DNA of 64,000 nt from Rhizobium sp. BK313 (GTDB lineage: Bacteria; Pseudomonadota; Alphaproteobacteria; Rhizobiales; Rhizobiaceae). A program made the translations under genes and the position numbers. This document shows positions 35,223 through 42,533 of the stretch, piece after piece; the stretch's first letter is position 1; each line of letters starts with the position of its first letter. The notes under the pieces are model-generated. The model made no database searches. It was not told where the DNA came from and saw only the letters and a program-made list of their open reading frames with translations. The stretch lies in the NCBI RefSeq assembly GCF_014193655.1, contig NZ_JACHZQ010000001.1, forward strand, positions 2,170,001 to 2,234,000, read 5' to 3'.

Positions 35223-35663
35223 CTGTCTATCCTTCAATCTGGGCTTCAATCTGGAATCAAAAAGCCCGACCAGCAGTTACGCCGATCGGGCTGGATGAGG
35301 CGACTTCCACGTCTCTCCGGGTATAGCGCTCCCGGTGCTTCTCGGCGGGAAGGAACGGCTGGGACCATTCTCCCTTTGCCTTCACGAACCGGCTACAGTC
35401 GCCGTGCCCGCCTTCCCGATCTGTGTGAGGCTATTGCCTCGAATTGGTGCCGGCATTCTGTTACGAGGCCGCCGACTGCCCTAGAGCAAATTGCTCAATG
35501 GAGACAGCATATAGCTGTTCGCATGCCCCTCATACCGTCTTTGCGGCTCCGAGAGATCGTTGAAGCCTAAGCTTCGAATTGGCTCCAAGGGCCTCGGCGA
35601 CACCGTATCCTTGGCTTATGGCGCCCCGGTTAAGGGGATAGGCTACACCCGCGTGTAGCTGTC
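35223..35663 (-). ncRNA. Candidate large structured non-coding RNA (about 400 nt) beside tRNA-Gly
   Basis: There is no ORF on the minus strand here, but there are many perfect helices. In plus coordinates these are: 35642-35659 hairpin, 35609-35614 with 35585-35590, 35562-35574 hairpin, 35504-35508 with 35514-35518, 35484-35496, 35427-35440, 35411-35417 with 35347-35353, stacked on 35401-35405 with 35355-35359, and 35317-35321 with 35331-35335. A perfect terminator at 35259-35292 ends it. The 21-nt units 35562-35582 and 35427-35447 match except for a loop and one pair changed from A-T to G-C on both arms. Large ornate phage RNAs such as GOLLD and ROOL also lie beside tRNAs; this one need not be of either class. 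Confidence 0.55.
35259..35292 (-). terminator. Intrinsic terminator at the end of the structured RNA
   Basis: On the minus strand AGCCCGA and TCGGGCT form a 7-bp perfect stem, followed by five T. An alternative CCAGC/GCTGG pairing overlaps the stem, so the terminator may be conditional. Confidence 0.75.
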
Positions 35664-35735
35664 TGGAGCGGCGACCCGGAATCGAACCGGGCTTGTCACC
35701 TTGGAAGGGTGATCCCTCACCTTGAGGACCGCAGC
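35664..35735 (-). tRNA. Phage tRNA-Gly (anticodon TCC), CCA encoded
   Basis: On the minus strand: a 7-bp acceptor (GCTGCGG with one T3-C70 mismatch), a perfect 5-bp anticodon stem TCACC/GGTGA around CTTCCAA, a 5-bp T stem CCCGG/CCGGG with loop TTCGATT, and encoded CCA. The D arm is odd: CCTC/GAGG closing a 5-nt loop. It would read GGA codons. Its odd D arm makes function uncertain. Confidence 0.8.
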
Positions 35736-35741
35736 GTGTCT

Positions 35742-36017
35742 CTATGCCGCCTGCTCACGCTCAATGACCATCGAAATGGTCGCGAAGCCTTCCAGATAAA
35801 CCAGATGCTTCACAATGGGCTCTATCTCTAGCAGGTAGCTCGTTTGCAGATCAGCAAACTCCCGCGGTGTGCGCGGGCGACGGATCGCAATCAAGGCCGT
35901 GAGGTCGCCGCTCGGGTTGATGATCGCCTCATACTTGAGGCGCGTCGCCTCGATCAGAGACAGCCACTGTTCGCGCTGCGCTTCGATTTCAACTGGATAG
36001 GTCTTGATGATTTGCAT
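35742..36017 (-). CDS. Hypothetical phage protein
   Basis: A 91-aa protein starting MQIIKTYPVEIEAQREQWL. It is mixed alpha/beta, with RRPRTPREFADLQTSYLLEI in the second half. The ATG at 36017 is chosen over a GTG at 36056 because the extension would reach the terminator hairpin; the ribosome site is weak. It lies between that terminator and the tRNA-Gly. Function unknown. Confidence 0.5.
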   Translation of the reverse strand: MQIIKTYPVEIEAQREQWLSLIEATRLKYEAIINPSGDLTALIAIRRPRTPREFADLQTSYLLEIEPIVKHLVYLEGFATISMVIEREQAA

Positions 36018-36063
36018 CACGCGACCACCACGTTCAATTTTTGAGAAAATCCGCACGCGCCAA

Positions 36064-36081
36064 AAGCCGGAAGACCGGCTT
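36064..36081 (-). terminator. Terminator-like hairpin downstream of the NusG-like gene
   Basis: AAGCCGG-AAGA-CCGGCTT forms a perfect 7-bp stem with a 4-nt loop; on the minus strand it is followed by a short T stretch (CTTTTG). It lies 70 nt past the NusG-like stop. Confidence 0.6.
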
Positions 36082-36150
36082 CAAGTGGCGCACCCCTCGG
36101 ACGACATTTAGAGCCCCGATGGAACAGGCGGCAAATCAGTTGCGCTGACA

Positions 36151-36774
36151 TTACGCGACGGCCTCGAGATTTTCAAGCGGGATGTCAAGCTCTAGCATGC
36201 TATCAAGGGTTTCGATAACAGCTTTTACCTTGCCGCGAGACGACGGCCCGATAACCCTGGCCACCAGGCCGCTGAACGGGCTCTTGCCGCAGATAGTGGC
36301 GATCGTATCCTTCGGCAAAATCTGCTCGCGATCCTTGCGGGTGGTCTGGTGAAGTGCCCTGCGGTCCCTCGCCTCGCGCTCGGCGCGGCGTTTATGGATC
36401 AAAGCCCGGTTTTCTTCCTCGATCGCTATGAGTGCGGATATATCACGCTCCGGCATCATGTACGGGCCCGAGGAGACAGAGCGACGAAGGAAGCACATGA
36501 CGCCCTCGACGCGCCTGACGTCTTCGAATTGCTTTCCGAACATGTCGACGAAGGCGTAGCCTACCAGTAGCGGGAAACGGCGCTCTACCCATTTCTTCGT
36601 TCGGCTATGCCTAACCTCGTAGTGGACCGTCGGCATGAAGACGCGGAAGCCCTCATTGCGGAGATTGCGTTCGATCACGCATTCAAGCAACCCCGGCGTT
36701 CCTTCCGGTGCCTTTGCGTTTCGTTGCGCCCCGGGTGCCGTCCGGATGCAGTACCAAAGTTCTTTCGCCGCCAT
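36151..36774 (-). CDS. NusG/RfaH-like transcription elongation factor
   Basis: A 207-aa protein. The N-terminus LWYCIRTAPGAQRNA, then GFRVFMPTVHYEVRH and RRFPLLVGYAFVDMF, is a NusG N-terminal (NGN) domain; the last 50 residues (TIATICGKSPFSGLVARVIG) look like a KOW-type barrel. NusG and RfaH bind the RNA polymerase clamp and control pausing and termination. Its place just before a terminator, the structured RNA and the virion genes suggests a late-gene antiterminator. A charged linker (KRRAEREARDRRALH) lies between the domains. Confidence 0.75.
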   Translation of the reverse strand: MAAKELWYCIRTAPGAQRNAKAPEGTPGLLECVIERNLRNEGFRVFMPTVHYEVRHSRTKKWVERRFPLLVGYAFVDMFGKQFEDVRRVEGVMCFLRRSVSSGPYMMPERDISALIAIEEENRALIHKRRAEREARDRRALHQTTRKDREQILPKDTIATICGKSPFSGLVARVIGPSSRGKVKAVIETLDSMLELDIPLENLEAVA

Positions 36775-36789
36775 TTCATTGCCCTCGTT

Positions 36790-37293
36790 TCAATTAGGTG
36801 AAGTCATGTCGGCGAAGCGCCTTGACGACGCCTCTGCCATGCGAGCCTCAATTTTGTTGACCGCGTACAGCACGGTGGTGTGGTCTCGACCTCCGAACAT
36901 CCGTCCGATCTGCGGGAGGCTAAGATTGAATTTGTGGTATATTTCCCACATCAGGAGATGGCGGATCTCGACGACCCTGTTTCGCCGTCCGGCGCCGACG
37001 ACGTGGCGAAAGGAGATATCCAGTTCAGCGCACCGGTCTTTGAGATAGGTAAGCGCCGGGTTGACCTGTCGTAGCTGCCACTCGACAACGTGAGCATCGA
37101 AATTGAGGCCGCCGAATTCCCAGAGAGGAGCAATTTTTGCTACAAACTGCGGCGCTGGAACGGCCATGGCGGGTTCCAGTTCCTTGCGCTTTGGATGCTT
37201 CCCGGCGTGCTCGAATCTCAGCCGGCGCGCGGCCGCTTCTGCGAAAATATCCGCGGCGCTCCCATACTGCTTGACGTTTAGCTGGATGTTCAT
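36790..37293 (-). CDS. DnaA domain IV-like DNA-binding protein
   Basis: A 167-aa protein. Residues 102-150 match the DnaA C-terminal helix-turn-helix: RNRVVEIRHLLMWEIYHKF, then the signature GRDHTTVLYAVNKI at 135-148 used to bind DnaA boxes. No AAA+ ATPase is present. It may mark the phage origin or compete with host DnaA. It overlaps the DUF1376 gene by 4 nt. Confidence 0.75.
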   Translation of the reverse strand: MNIQLNVKQYGSAADIFAEAAARRLRFEHAGKHPKRKELEPAMAVPAPQFVAKIAPLWEFGGLNFDAHVVEWQLRQVNPALTYLKDRCAELDISFRHVVGAGRRNRVVEIRHLLMWEIYHKFNLSLPQIGRMFGGRDHTTVLYAVNKIEARMAEASSRRFADMTSPN

Positions 37294-38036
37294 CGTTTGA
37301 AACTCCTCTCGGAACGCTCACGCTCTTGCTGCAAATACTCTTCTCGGGACTGGGTTTTCAGAAGATGGGGGAAGCCGTTTTGCTTGGGAGGCGGCTTCTC
37401 CGGAGCCGGAGCTGGTACATCGTTCCAGCGATCTTCCGACAGCCATTTAACGGGATTGCACCACTGGCGATCGTCGGTCTTGGCGGCGTAAGCGATCACC
37501 CCGACCATGATCTGGTCGACGCTTGCTCGGTGAATGGCTTTGGAAAACGCCTTCTCAGCCGCAGGCCTGCCGATCTTGCTCGGATAGGCTTCCCAAAATT
37601 TTTCGAAATCGGGCGCGCTCGCGTCTTCCGAACGAAGTGAGGAAGATAGGTTATTGGTACTAGGTGGCACGCCCGTATCACTGCATTTGCTGTCCACGTG
37701 CAATGCAAGTGCATCGCTTTTGCTTTTCCCATGGCGGACGGATGCTGCAGAACGGCGCTTTTCAATGATCTCGTCCGCCTTCTCAAGCTCGGCATCGATA
37801 CGCTTGTGCGACCACCCGTCGCCGAAAAGCATGGCGAGAACGTCGCGGCTCTCCTCCCACTGATCAGCGGAAAGCTTGGCTATGCGGGCGATCAGACGTT
37901 CATTGTCCGGTAGACCACCGTTCTGCCAGTAGTGCATTATCATGAGCAGGTAGGCACCATGCTCGGCGGCCGTCAGGTGACCGGTGTCGGCAAGATAGTC
38001 AGCAATGTGGAGAGGCATCCAGGCGCGGTTGCTCAT
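37290..38036 (-). CDS. DUF1376 (YdaU-like) replication protein
   Basis: A 248-aa protein. Residues 5-90 (MPLHIADYLADTGHLTAAEH, then YLLMIMHYWQNGGLPDNE) are a DUF1376 winged-helix domain; the C-terminal part has FEKFWEAYPSKIGRPAAEKA, seen in phage replication initiators. It probably works with the DnaA-like protein in phage replication. Coupled to both neighbours by 4-nt overlaps. Confidence 0.75.
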   Translation of the reverse strand: MSNRAWMPLHIADYLADTGHLTAAEHGAYLLMIMHYWQNGGLPDNERLIARIAKLSADQWEESRDVLAMLFGDGWSHKRIDAELEKADEIIEKRRSAASVRHGKSKSDALALHVDSKCSDTGVPPSTNNLSSSLRSEDASAPDFEKFWEAYPSKIGRPAAEKAFSKAIHRASVDQIMVGVIAYAAKTDDRQWCNPVKWLSEDRWNDVPAPAPEKPPPKQNGFPHLLKTQSREEYLQQERERSERSFKR

Positions 38037-38920
38037 AGAAATAGCCCCTGCTGCTCATCATACCGCTCGACGGTCTTGACCGATCGGCGGTAGCGTTCGA
38101 ATGGCGTCTTGCGCCAGATCTGAGGTGAGTTTGCCCAGCGTGCGACATCCCGGAGGAGCTGCTTGTTCCAGTCGAAGCGCGGGAATGGCGAGCGATCAAG
38201 GGCGTTGAGCTTCATGTAAGGCTGAACGTGCGGTTCGCCGCCCCAGGCTATGACTTCGCGAATCCGCTCCATGCAGGCTTCGACCGGCTCATTCCCGATC
38301 AGGACATAAACCCGCTTCCGACGCGGCGAGACATCGCGCAGCATCTTCATCACGCGCTCGACGTAACCGCGTTCTTGCTGGTCATCGTAGGCAAAGCGCC
38401 ACGGTCCCTTGTTGATGACGCTCCAACGGTGGAAGCAGTCATCATCGAACGTGCGTGGCTCAAAGCCAGAATTCGCGTCCAACAACTCGACACCTTCGCC
38501 GATGTATCGGCTGATGATGAAATCCTGATAGTCTGCCGGCAAGCCGGAGAGATTGTTGTCGCAGAGGATCGGGCGGACCGGGAATTCCGGCAGGAGGGTA
38601 AATTCCTTGCCTTCCATCTTTGGGACGATGCAAAACCAGCACCCGACCGGGCAACCGCGACTTGCGATCGTAGCGTTTGGATTATGGCGCGCGACCGCAT
38701 CCGGCATATCGCCGCCGATCTCAGCTACATCGGCAAGGAAGTGCTTGCGAGTGAAGATTCCCGGCCCACCGGCGCGAACCTTGTAGCCGAGCGATCGCCA
38801 GTAGACGGCGCGCTGATAGGCGTCATTGAGCTTCCACGTAAAGGCAACCGACAGATACGCCGTGTCGCCCTCCGTCCACTCCGCCAATCCACCGACCCAC
38901 TTGCTTTGAAGGCTGCTCAT
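38033..38920 (-). CDS. Radical SAM family phage protein
   Basis: A 295-aa protein. The cluster motif SRGCPVGCWFC gives CxxxCxxC at 90, 94 and 97, as needed for a 4Fe-4S cluster and S-adenosylmethionine cleavage. The body includes LLDANSGFEPRTFDDD and KRVYVLIGNEPVEAC, consistent with a TIM-barrel. The substrate is unknown. The ATG at 38920 has GAGG about 8 nt upstream and forms an ATGA overlap with the previous gene. Confidence 0.75.
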   Translation of the reverse strand: MSSLQSKWVGGLAEWTEGDTAYLSVAFTWKLNDAYQRAVYWRSLGYKVRAGGPGIFTRKHFLADVAEIGGDMPDAVARHNPNATIASRGCPVGCWFCIVPKMEGKEFTLLPEFPVRPILCDNNLSGLPADYQDFIISRYIGEGVELLDANSGFEPRTFDDDCFHRWSVINKGPWRFAYDDQQERGYVERVMKMLRDVSPRRKRVYVLIGNEPVEACMERIREVIAWGGEPHVQPYMKLNALDRSPFPRFDWNKQLLRDVARWANSPQIWRKTPFERYRRSVKTVERYDEQQGLFL

Positions 38921-39369
38921 TTGTAGCCCTCGATCTTCACGAGCGGGCCATTGCGCACCACGCCGAAACCCTTCTGCAGCTTGCGCGTCTTGGTGCACCA
39001 ATCACACATGGGCTCTTCCTGGCCGGGATTGTTGCCGGAGGCGCATGTTTTGATGTAACGGGCCTTTCGGGTCTCGTAGGCGCCACAGACGCAGCGCACG
39101 ACCCAATTTGTGCCGTTCGACGTGATGTCGACGGCTATCCCTGTGACCTTCAAACGACCGATCGTGGTACCAGTGAGGTCGACGAACGTCGGCATCAGCA
39201 TTTCGGCGGCCGACGGCGCACGAGCTCGAAGCGGCACATCGGAATGGACTTTGCCATTCGACGGCGTGAAATCGAAGTGCTCGCCGCGACCGGCAACGCG
39301 CGCAGCAACCTTGTCGCCGGGGAGAAGAGGCGCGACGGCGTTTAGATCGACTTGGGCGAATCTTGTCAT
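38917..39369 (-). CDS. Zinc-ribbon phage protein
   Basis: A 150-aa protein. DLTGTTIGRLKVTGIAVD resembles the N-terminal part of phage HNH-type proteins, followed by cysteine pairs VRCVCG and MCDWC that could bind zinc. No HNH motif is visible, so nuclease activity is not claimed. Coupled to the radical SAM gene. Confidence 0.55.
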   Translation of the reverse strand: MTRFAQVDLNAVAPLLPGDKVAARVAGRGEHFDFTPSNGKVHSDVPLRARAPSAAEMLMPTFVDLTGTTIGRLKVTGIAVDITSNGTNWVVRCVCGAYETRKARYIKTCASGNNPGQEEPMCDWCTKTRKLQKGFGVVRNGPLVKIEGYK

Positions 39370-39587
39370 GCGAACCTCCTGCGGATCTCGCGCAGCTCGG
39401 CACGAAGGCGGAGATTATTTTGGCGGCGATATTCGGCAGGATCAAAAACCGGACGATGCGCTTTTTCGTACCGCTTGTTCATTGCGGCGTTGATGAGCCG
39501 ATCAGCCTTGTGGGGCTTGATGCCCATGGCTTCGGCTATCTTTTCAACATCGGGGCCATAGAGGGTGAAGGCTTCTTCGAATTTCAT
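39366..39587 (-). CDS. Small helical, possibly DNA-binding protein
   Basis: A 73-aa protein: VEKIAEAMGIKPHKADRLIN resembles a helix-turn-helix, then a basic helix RLRAELREIRRRFA. It overlaps the MT-A70 gene's stop by 4 nt. No family recognised. Confidence 0.5.
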   Translation of the reverse strand: MKFEEAFTLYGPDVEKIAEAMGIKPHKADRLINAAMNKRYEKAHRPVFDPAEYRRQNNLRLRAELREIRRRFA

Positions 39588-40156
39588 GCTGCCACCTCGA
39601 ACTTGCCTGTTTCATCACCGAAGTGATCCCAGCCCGGGCGATTGGTGCGGCTGAAAAGCTCAAGGCGACGGGCACGCGGCATCAGGCGCTCGGCGGCGCG
39701 GTACGCCTCTTCGGGCTTGCGGGAATGCTCACGAGCCAAGCCCGTGAAACCAGACCGGACAGACTTCGATGTCTTCGGGTTGCCGCGGGTTCCGATCAGG
39801 AACGGCTCGCTGCTCGACCGAAGAATATAGCCGGTCCCGAAAGAGATCTTGCCGTGAACCGTGGTCTTTAGCCATGTTCCGGCGGTCTTGTATTCAAAAC
39901 CCTGCGCCTTCATGACCTCGATGGCCTGAGGCAGCATTGGGTTCGTCGCCCACATCCAATGCACCGCGTTTTCGGCACACAGGTCTAGGACCGGTAGATC
40001 CTTGATTTCAGCCAGCGACATGACCTTGTATTGAGCCTGCGCCGACTTCGCTTCGCCCTTGCTTGAGCGAAGTGCGAACTCCCATGCGAAGTCTGACATG
40101 ATGAAGTCGTAGGTGTGAGGCTGGAGGTCACCCCATGGCCAGTTAAAGAGGATCAT
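39584..40156 (-). CDS. MT-A70-like adenine methyltransferase with altered catalytic motif
   Basis: A 190-aa protein. HWMWATNPMLPQAIEVMKAQ, FGTGYILRSSSEPFLIGTRG and REHSRKPEEAY are MT-A70 family landmarks, and the end has RLELFSRTNRPGWDHFG. The usual catalytic DPPW is replaced by DFAW at 22-25, so activity may be changed or lost. I use the ATG at 40156, preceded by GGAG and overlapping the TGA of the upstream methyltransferase gene. It may methylate phage DNA against restriction. Confidence 0.75.
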   Translation of the reverse strand: MILFNWPWGDLQPHTYDFIMSDFAWEFALRSSKGEAKSAQAQYKVMSLAEIKDLPVLDLCAENAVHWMWATNPMLPQAIEVMKAQGFEYKTAGTWLKTTVHGKISFGTGYILRSSSEPFLIGTRGNPKTSKSVRSGFTGLAREHSRKPEEAYRAAERLMPRARRLELFSRTNRPGWDHFGDETGKFEVAA

Positions 40157-41505
40157 GTCGGTCTCCGAATTTTCAGGATGCCGGTCGGAACGTTCGTGCC
40201 GACTTCGGAGAAGCTGCCTACAGGGAGGTCGGTCCACTGCCCTTCGAGCTCTTTATGGTCGTAGTGGGCTGTCGCCGGCAGGATCGACACGAGCGTCCCG
40301 CCGGGCTTTAGGAATTTCAGAGCATGGCGGACATGCTTGACGTAGTGCCGGCCGTAGAATGGCGGGTTCATGATGACGAAATCGAACTCCGGCCGAGCCG
40401 GCTGCTCTAGGAAGTTGCCGGTCAAGACTGAATGGCCCTTCGCTCTCGCCTCGGCGGCGCGACCGGCGTGCACCTCAATCCCGAACGGCCTGCAGCCCCT
40501 CGCCCGTAGCTCGTCCAGGATACGCCCATCGCCGCAGGAAGGCTCAAGCACACGATATGCTGGCGCTTCCGATCGGCTGTAGTCTCTCGGCATGTAGATG
40601 CCGGCGACATCCATCGCCTTGGCAATGACCTCAGGCGGCGACCAGTAGAACTGCAAATCCTTCGAAACCGCCGTGCTCGTCTGAGGCTTGGCGTCTTCCT
40701 CCTCGGCGTCGGGCAGCACCTCGCCGTAGAACTCCGCTAGAGCTCGGTTGATGTCGAGAAGTGCAGTCGGGCTGAAGAATATGTGAGCGTTGCCGTTTGA
40801 GAACTTGCGAACAGTCAAGCCGCGGTTCGGCGGGGTGACAACCTCATCCTTGCCGCCGCGGTATTTTTTCAGCTCACGGCCATCGAGTACGGCATCTTGG
40901 CCGGCCCGGTGGCAAGCTTCGATCTCCGCAATTTCCTCGTATTCTATTTGTGGATCACCACGGTAGGCAGCGAGAGCGTTGGCGATGTCTCGGAACTTGT
41001 CTCGCCCATATCCACTATATTCGCCCCAGTGGACGATAACCCGCTTGGGAAGGCCTTTAACGCCGATCTTCACCTTGGAGTGCGACTTGTAGGCGGGGTC
41101 CAGGTCCGCGAACACCTCCGCCAGGCCGCGCAGGATATGGTAGCGCGGGCGCATGAGGTAGTCGCCGAACGTCGCCTTGGCATTGTCGAAGGTCAGTTCA
41201 GGCGGCTGCTCAAGAGTCCGCTCGAAAAGCTTCTTATCCTTTGCGCTAGCGATGCGATCGATCTGGAGGCGGTCATAGATTGCCTTCCATCCCGACTTGA
41301 GGAGATTGGACCGTAGCTCGCGAGCGGATAAGTGCGGGCGATGTCTGGTGACCGGCGCCACATACTTGCCTTGCACACTCGCGGCGAGCTCTAGCTGACT
41401 GAATGCAGCTTCAAAAGAAGTTATCGCGTCATCGATCGCTGCGTTCTTCTCTTCGTACTCGTCAACGAGATCGAGTACCGTGCGTTGGGTGACGAGTTGG
41501 TTCAT
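40153..41505 (-). CDS. DUF4942 domain fused to a class I methyltransferase
   Basis: A 450-aa protein. The N-terminal 270 or so residues are of the DUF4942 type (KSGWKAIYDRLQIDRIASAK; RKFSNGNAHIFF). The C-terminal 165 residues are a class I SAM methyltransferase: VLEPSCGDGRILDEL (motif I) and DFVIMNPPFYG with the NPPF active site of amino-methyltransferases. Likely an N6-adenine DNA methylase. Coupled to the MT-A70-like gene. Confidence 0.8.
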   Translation of the reverse strand: MNQLVTQRTVLDLVDEYEEKNAAIDDAITSFEAAFSQLELAASVQGKYVAPVTRHRPHLSARELRSNLLKSGWKAIYDRLQIDRIASAKDKKLFERTLEQPPELTFDNAKATFGDYLMRPRYHILRGLAEVFADLDPAYKSHSKVKIGVKGLPKRVIVHWGEYSGYGRDKFRDIANALAAYRGDPQIEYEEIAEIEACHRAGQDAVLDGRELKKYRGGKDEVVTPPNRGLTVRKFSNGNAHIFFSPTALLDINRALAEFYGEVLPDAEEEDAKPQTSTAVSKDLQFYWSPPEVIAKAMDVAGIYMPRDYSRSEAPAYRVLEPSCGDGRILDELRARGCRPFGIEVHAGRAAEARAKGHSVLTGNFLEQPARPEFDFVIMNPPFYGRHYVKHVRHALKFLKPGGTLVSILPATAHYDHKELEGQWTDLPVGSFSEVGTNVPTGILKIRRPT

Positions 41506-41702
41506 GCCGCCTGCCCTCTCCGCTCGAGAGCCTTCACATAGGCCGCCTTGATCTCCTCAAACCGAGCGATGTCGTACTCTTTGGTCGCGATCTCGCCTTC
41601 AGCACGGGGCTTTTTCGAGCCCTTCCCATGGTCATCAAGCCAGGTCATGGCGCTGGCAATGCGGCGGTCGAGCCATGCGATCATTTCAGATGGGTCTGTC
41701 AT
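41502..41702 (-). CDS. Hypothetical 66-aa phage protein
   Basis: Starts MTDPSEMIAWLDRRIASAMT and ends KALERRGQAA; helical and charged. The ATG at 41702 has AAGGA 7 nt upstream. Overlaps the methyltransferase start by 4 nt. Function unknown. Confidence 0.55.
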   Translation of the reverse strand: MTDPSEMIAWLDRRIASAMTWLDDHGKGSKKPRAEGEIATKEYDIARFEEIKAAYVKALERRGQAA

Positions 41703-41750
41703 TGCTCGTCCTTCAATTCCGGACATACCCACTCAGCCAGGCCGGCGGCC

Positions 41751-42164
41751 TTATCCCTGAGCCACATCGCGATCGAGTGCCGCCGATCGAAGCTTAGCCA
41801 TCTGACGAAGATGCTCGGTCTTGGCTTTGTATTCGGCATGCTCGTCCCTCGCCCTACGGAGTGCTTCTGCTGTTTCGAAAAGCTCAACCATTTGGAAATG
41901 CTGCACGGTTTTGCTTTCATGGTAGCGCCATGCTTTCAGGCGCTGCTCTGTCCATTGATTTTCAGGATCTTCGCGATGGGGAAACCGCTGGCGAAGTTCC
42001 CGGCAAGCAGCACGGAACATTTCGCCGATATGGCGCTTTGCTCCGATCTGCTCGATTAGGAAATTTGCTGTGGCTACATCAGACATTTTCTTTGCATTTC
42101 CCTGTATTAGTTTTTCTGAATCTCCGGAAAACTTTTCGGTCACTTCGAAATCCTTTCGGTTCAT
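41751..42164 (-). CDS. Hypothetical helical phage protein
   Basis: A 137-aa protein. SDVATANFLIEQIGAKRHIG begins an all-helical region rich in Arg/Glu, with EALRRARDEHAEYKAKTEHL near the end. The start at 42164 is tentative; an internal ATG at 42086 is an alternative. It is divergent from the 101-aa plus-strand gene, with only 26 nt between starts. Confidence 0.5.
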   Translation of the reverse strand: MNRKDFEVTEKFSGDSEKLIQGNAKKMSDVATANFLIEQIGAKRHIGEMFRAACRELRQRFPHREDPENQWTEQRLKAWRYHESKTVQHFQMVELFETAEALRRARDEHAEYKAKTEHLRQMAKLRSAALDRDVAQG

Positions 42165-42190
42165 CTTGCTCTTGTTGAAGGAGCCTACAG

Positions 42191-42496
42191 ATGAGCCACG
42201 GATCGAAGTTCGATGATCGCGACCAAGGAAAAGACCCGGCAAGGTCTTCGCCCTTGGTCGCCGGCCCGCCGCCTGGGCAAACCGTAATTCCATTTCGCAG
42301 AGCCGCAGCAACGCCGCAGCCCGGCTCTGCTGCAGCCGGCAATCCCTCCGCCAGGGAGCCGGCTGCCCTTTCATTCGAAAGTCTCGGAACCGCTACTCAA
42401 GCCGTCGTCATGCGACTGGCGAATAAGAGGCTCCGGATCAAAGTGCTGGCCTCGACCTCTCGGGAGGAGGAGGAAGACGATCGAGGCCAGCCTTGA
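42191..42496 (+). CDS. Lone rightward phage gene inside the leftward block
   Basis: A 101-aa protein starting MSHGSKFDDRDQGKDPARSS. Pro/Ala-rich first half, basic middle (MRLANKRLRIKVLA), and an acidic end (REEEEDDRGQP). A strong ribosome site AAGGAG lies 8 nt upstream. Its stop codon lies in the left arm of a 10-bp inverted repeat. No family recognised. Confidence 0.6.
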   Translation: MSHGSKFDDRDQGKDPARSSPLVAGPPPGQTVIPFRRAAATPQPGSAAAGNPSAREPAALSFESLGTATQAVVMRLANKRLRIKVLASTSREEEEDDRGQP

Positions 42497-42527
42497 GCGC
42501 GTGGAGCTTGGGAGGAGACGCGCTCAA
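42493..42527. terminator. 10-bp inverted repeat between convergent genes
   Basis: TTGAGCGCGT at 42493-42502 and ACGCGCTCAA at 42518-42527 are perfectly complementary with a 15-nt loop. It separates convergent genes but lacks a U-tract on either side, so Rho-independent function is uncertain. Confidence 0.5.
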
Positions 42528-42533
42528 TCGAAA

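Noticed and set aside
35562..35582. CRISPR array or tandem repeat explanation for the two 21-nt units in the structured RNA
   Set aside because: Only two copies 135 nt apart, each hairpin-forming with a compensatory change; no spacers or further repeats.
41699..41767. A 22-aa ORF (MWLRDKAAGLAEWVCPELKD...) coupled to the 66-aa gene by ATGA overlap
   Set aside because: No ribosome site and mostly squeezed between two genes; probability of coding is low, though the coupling is suggestive.
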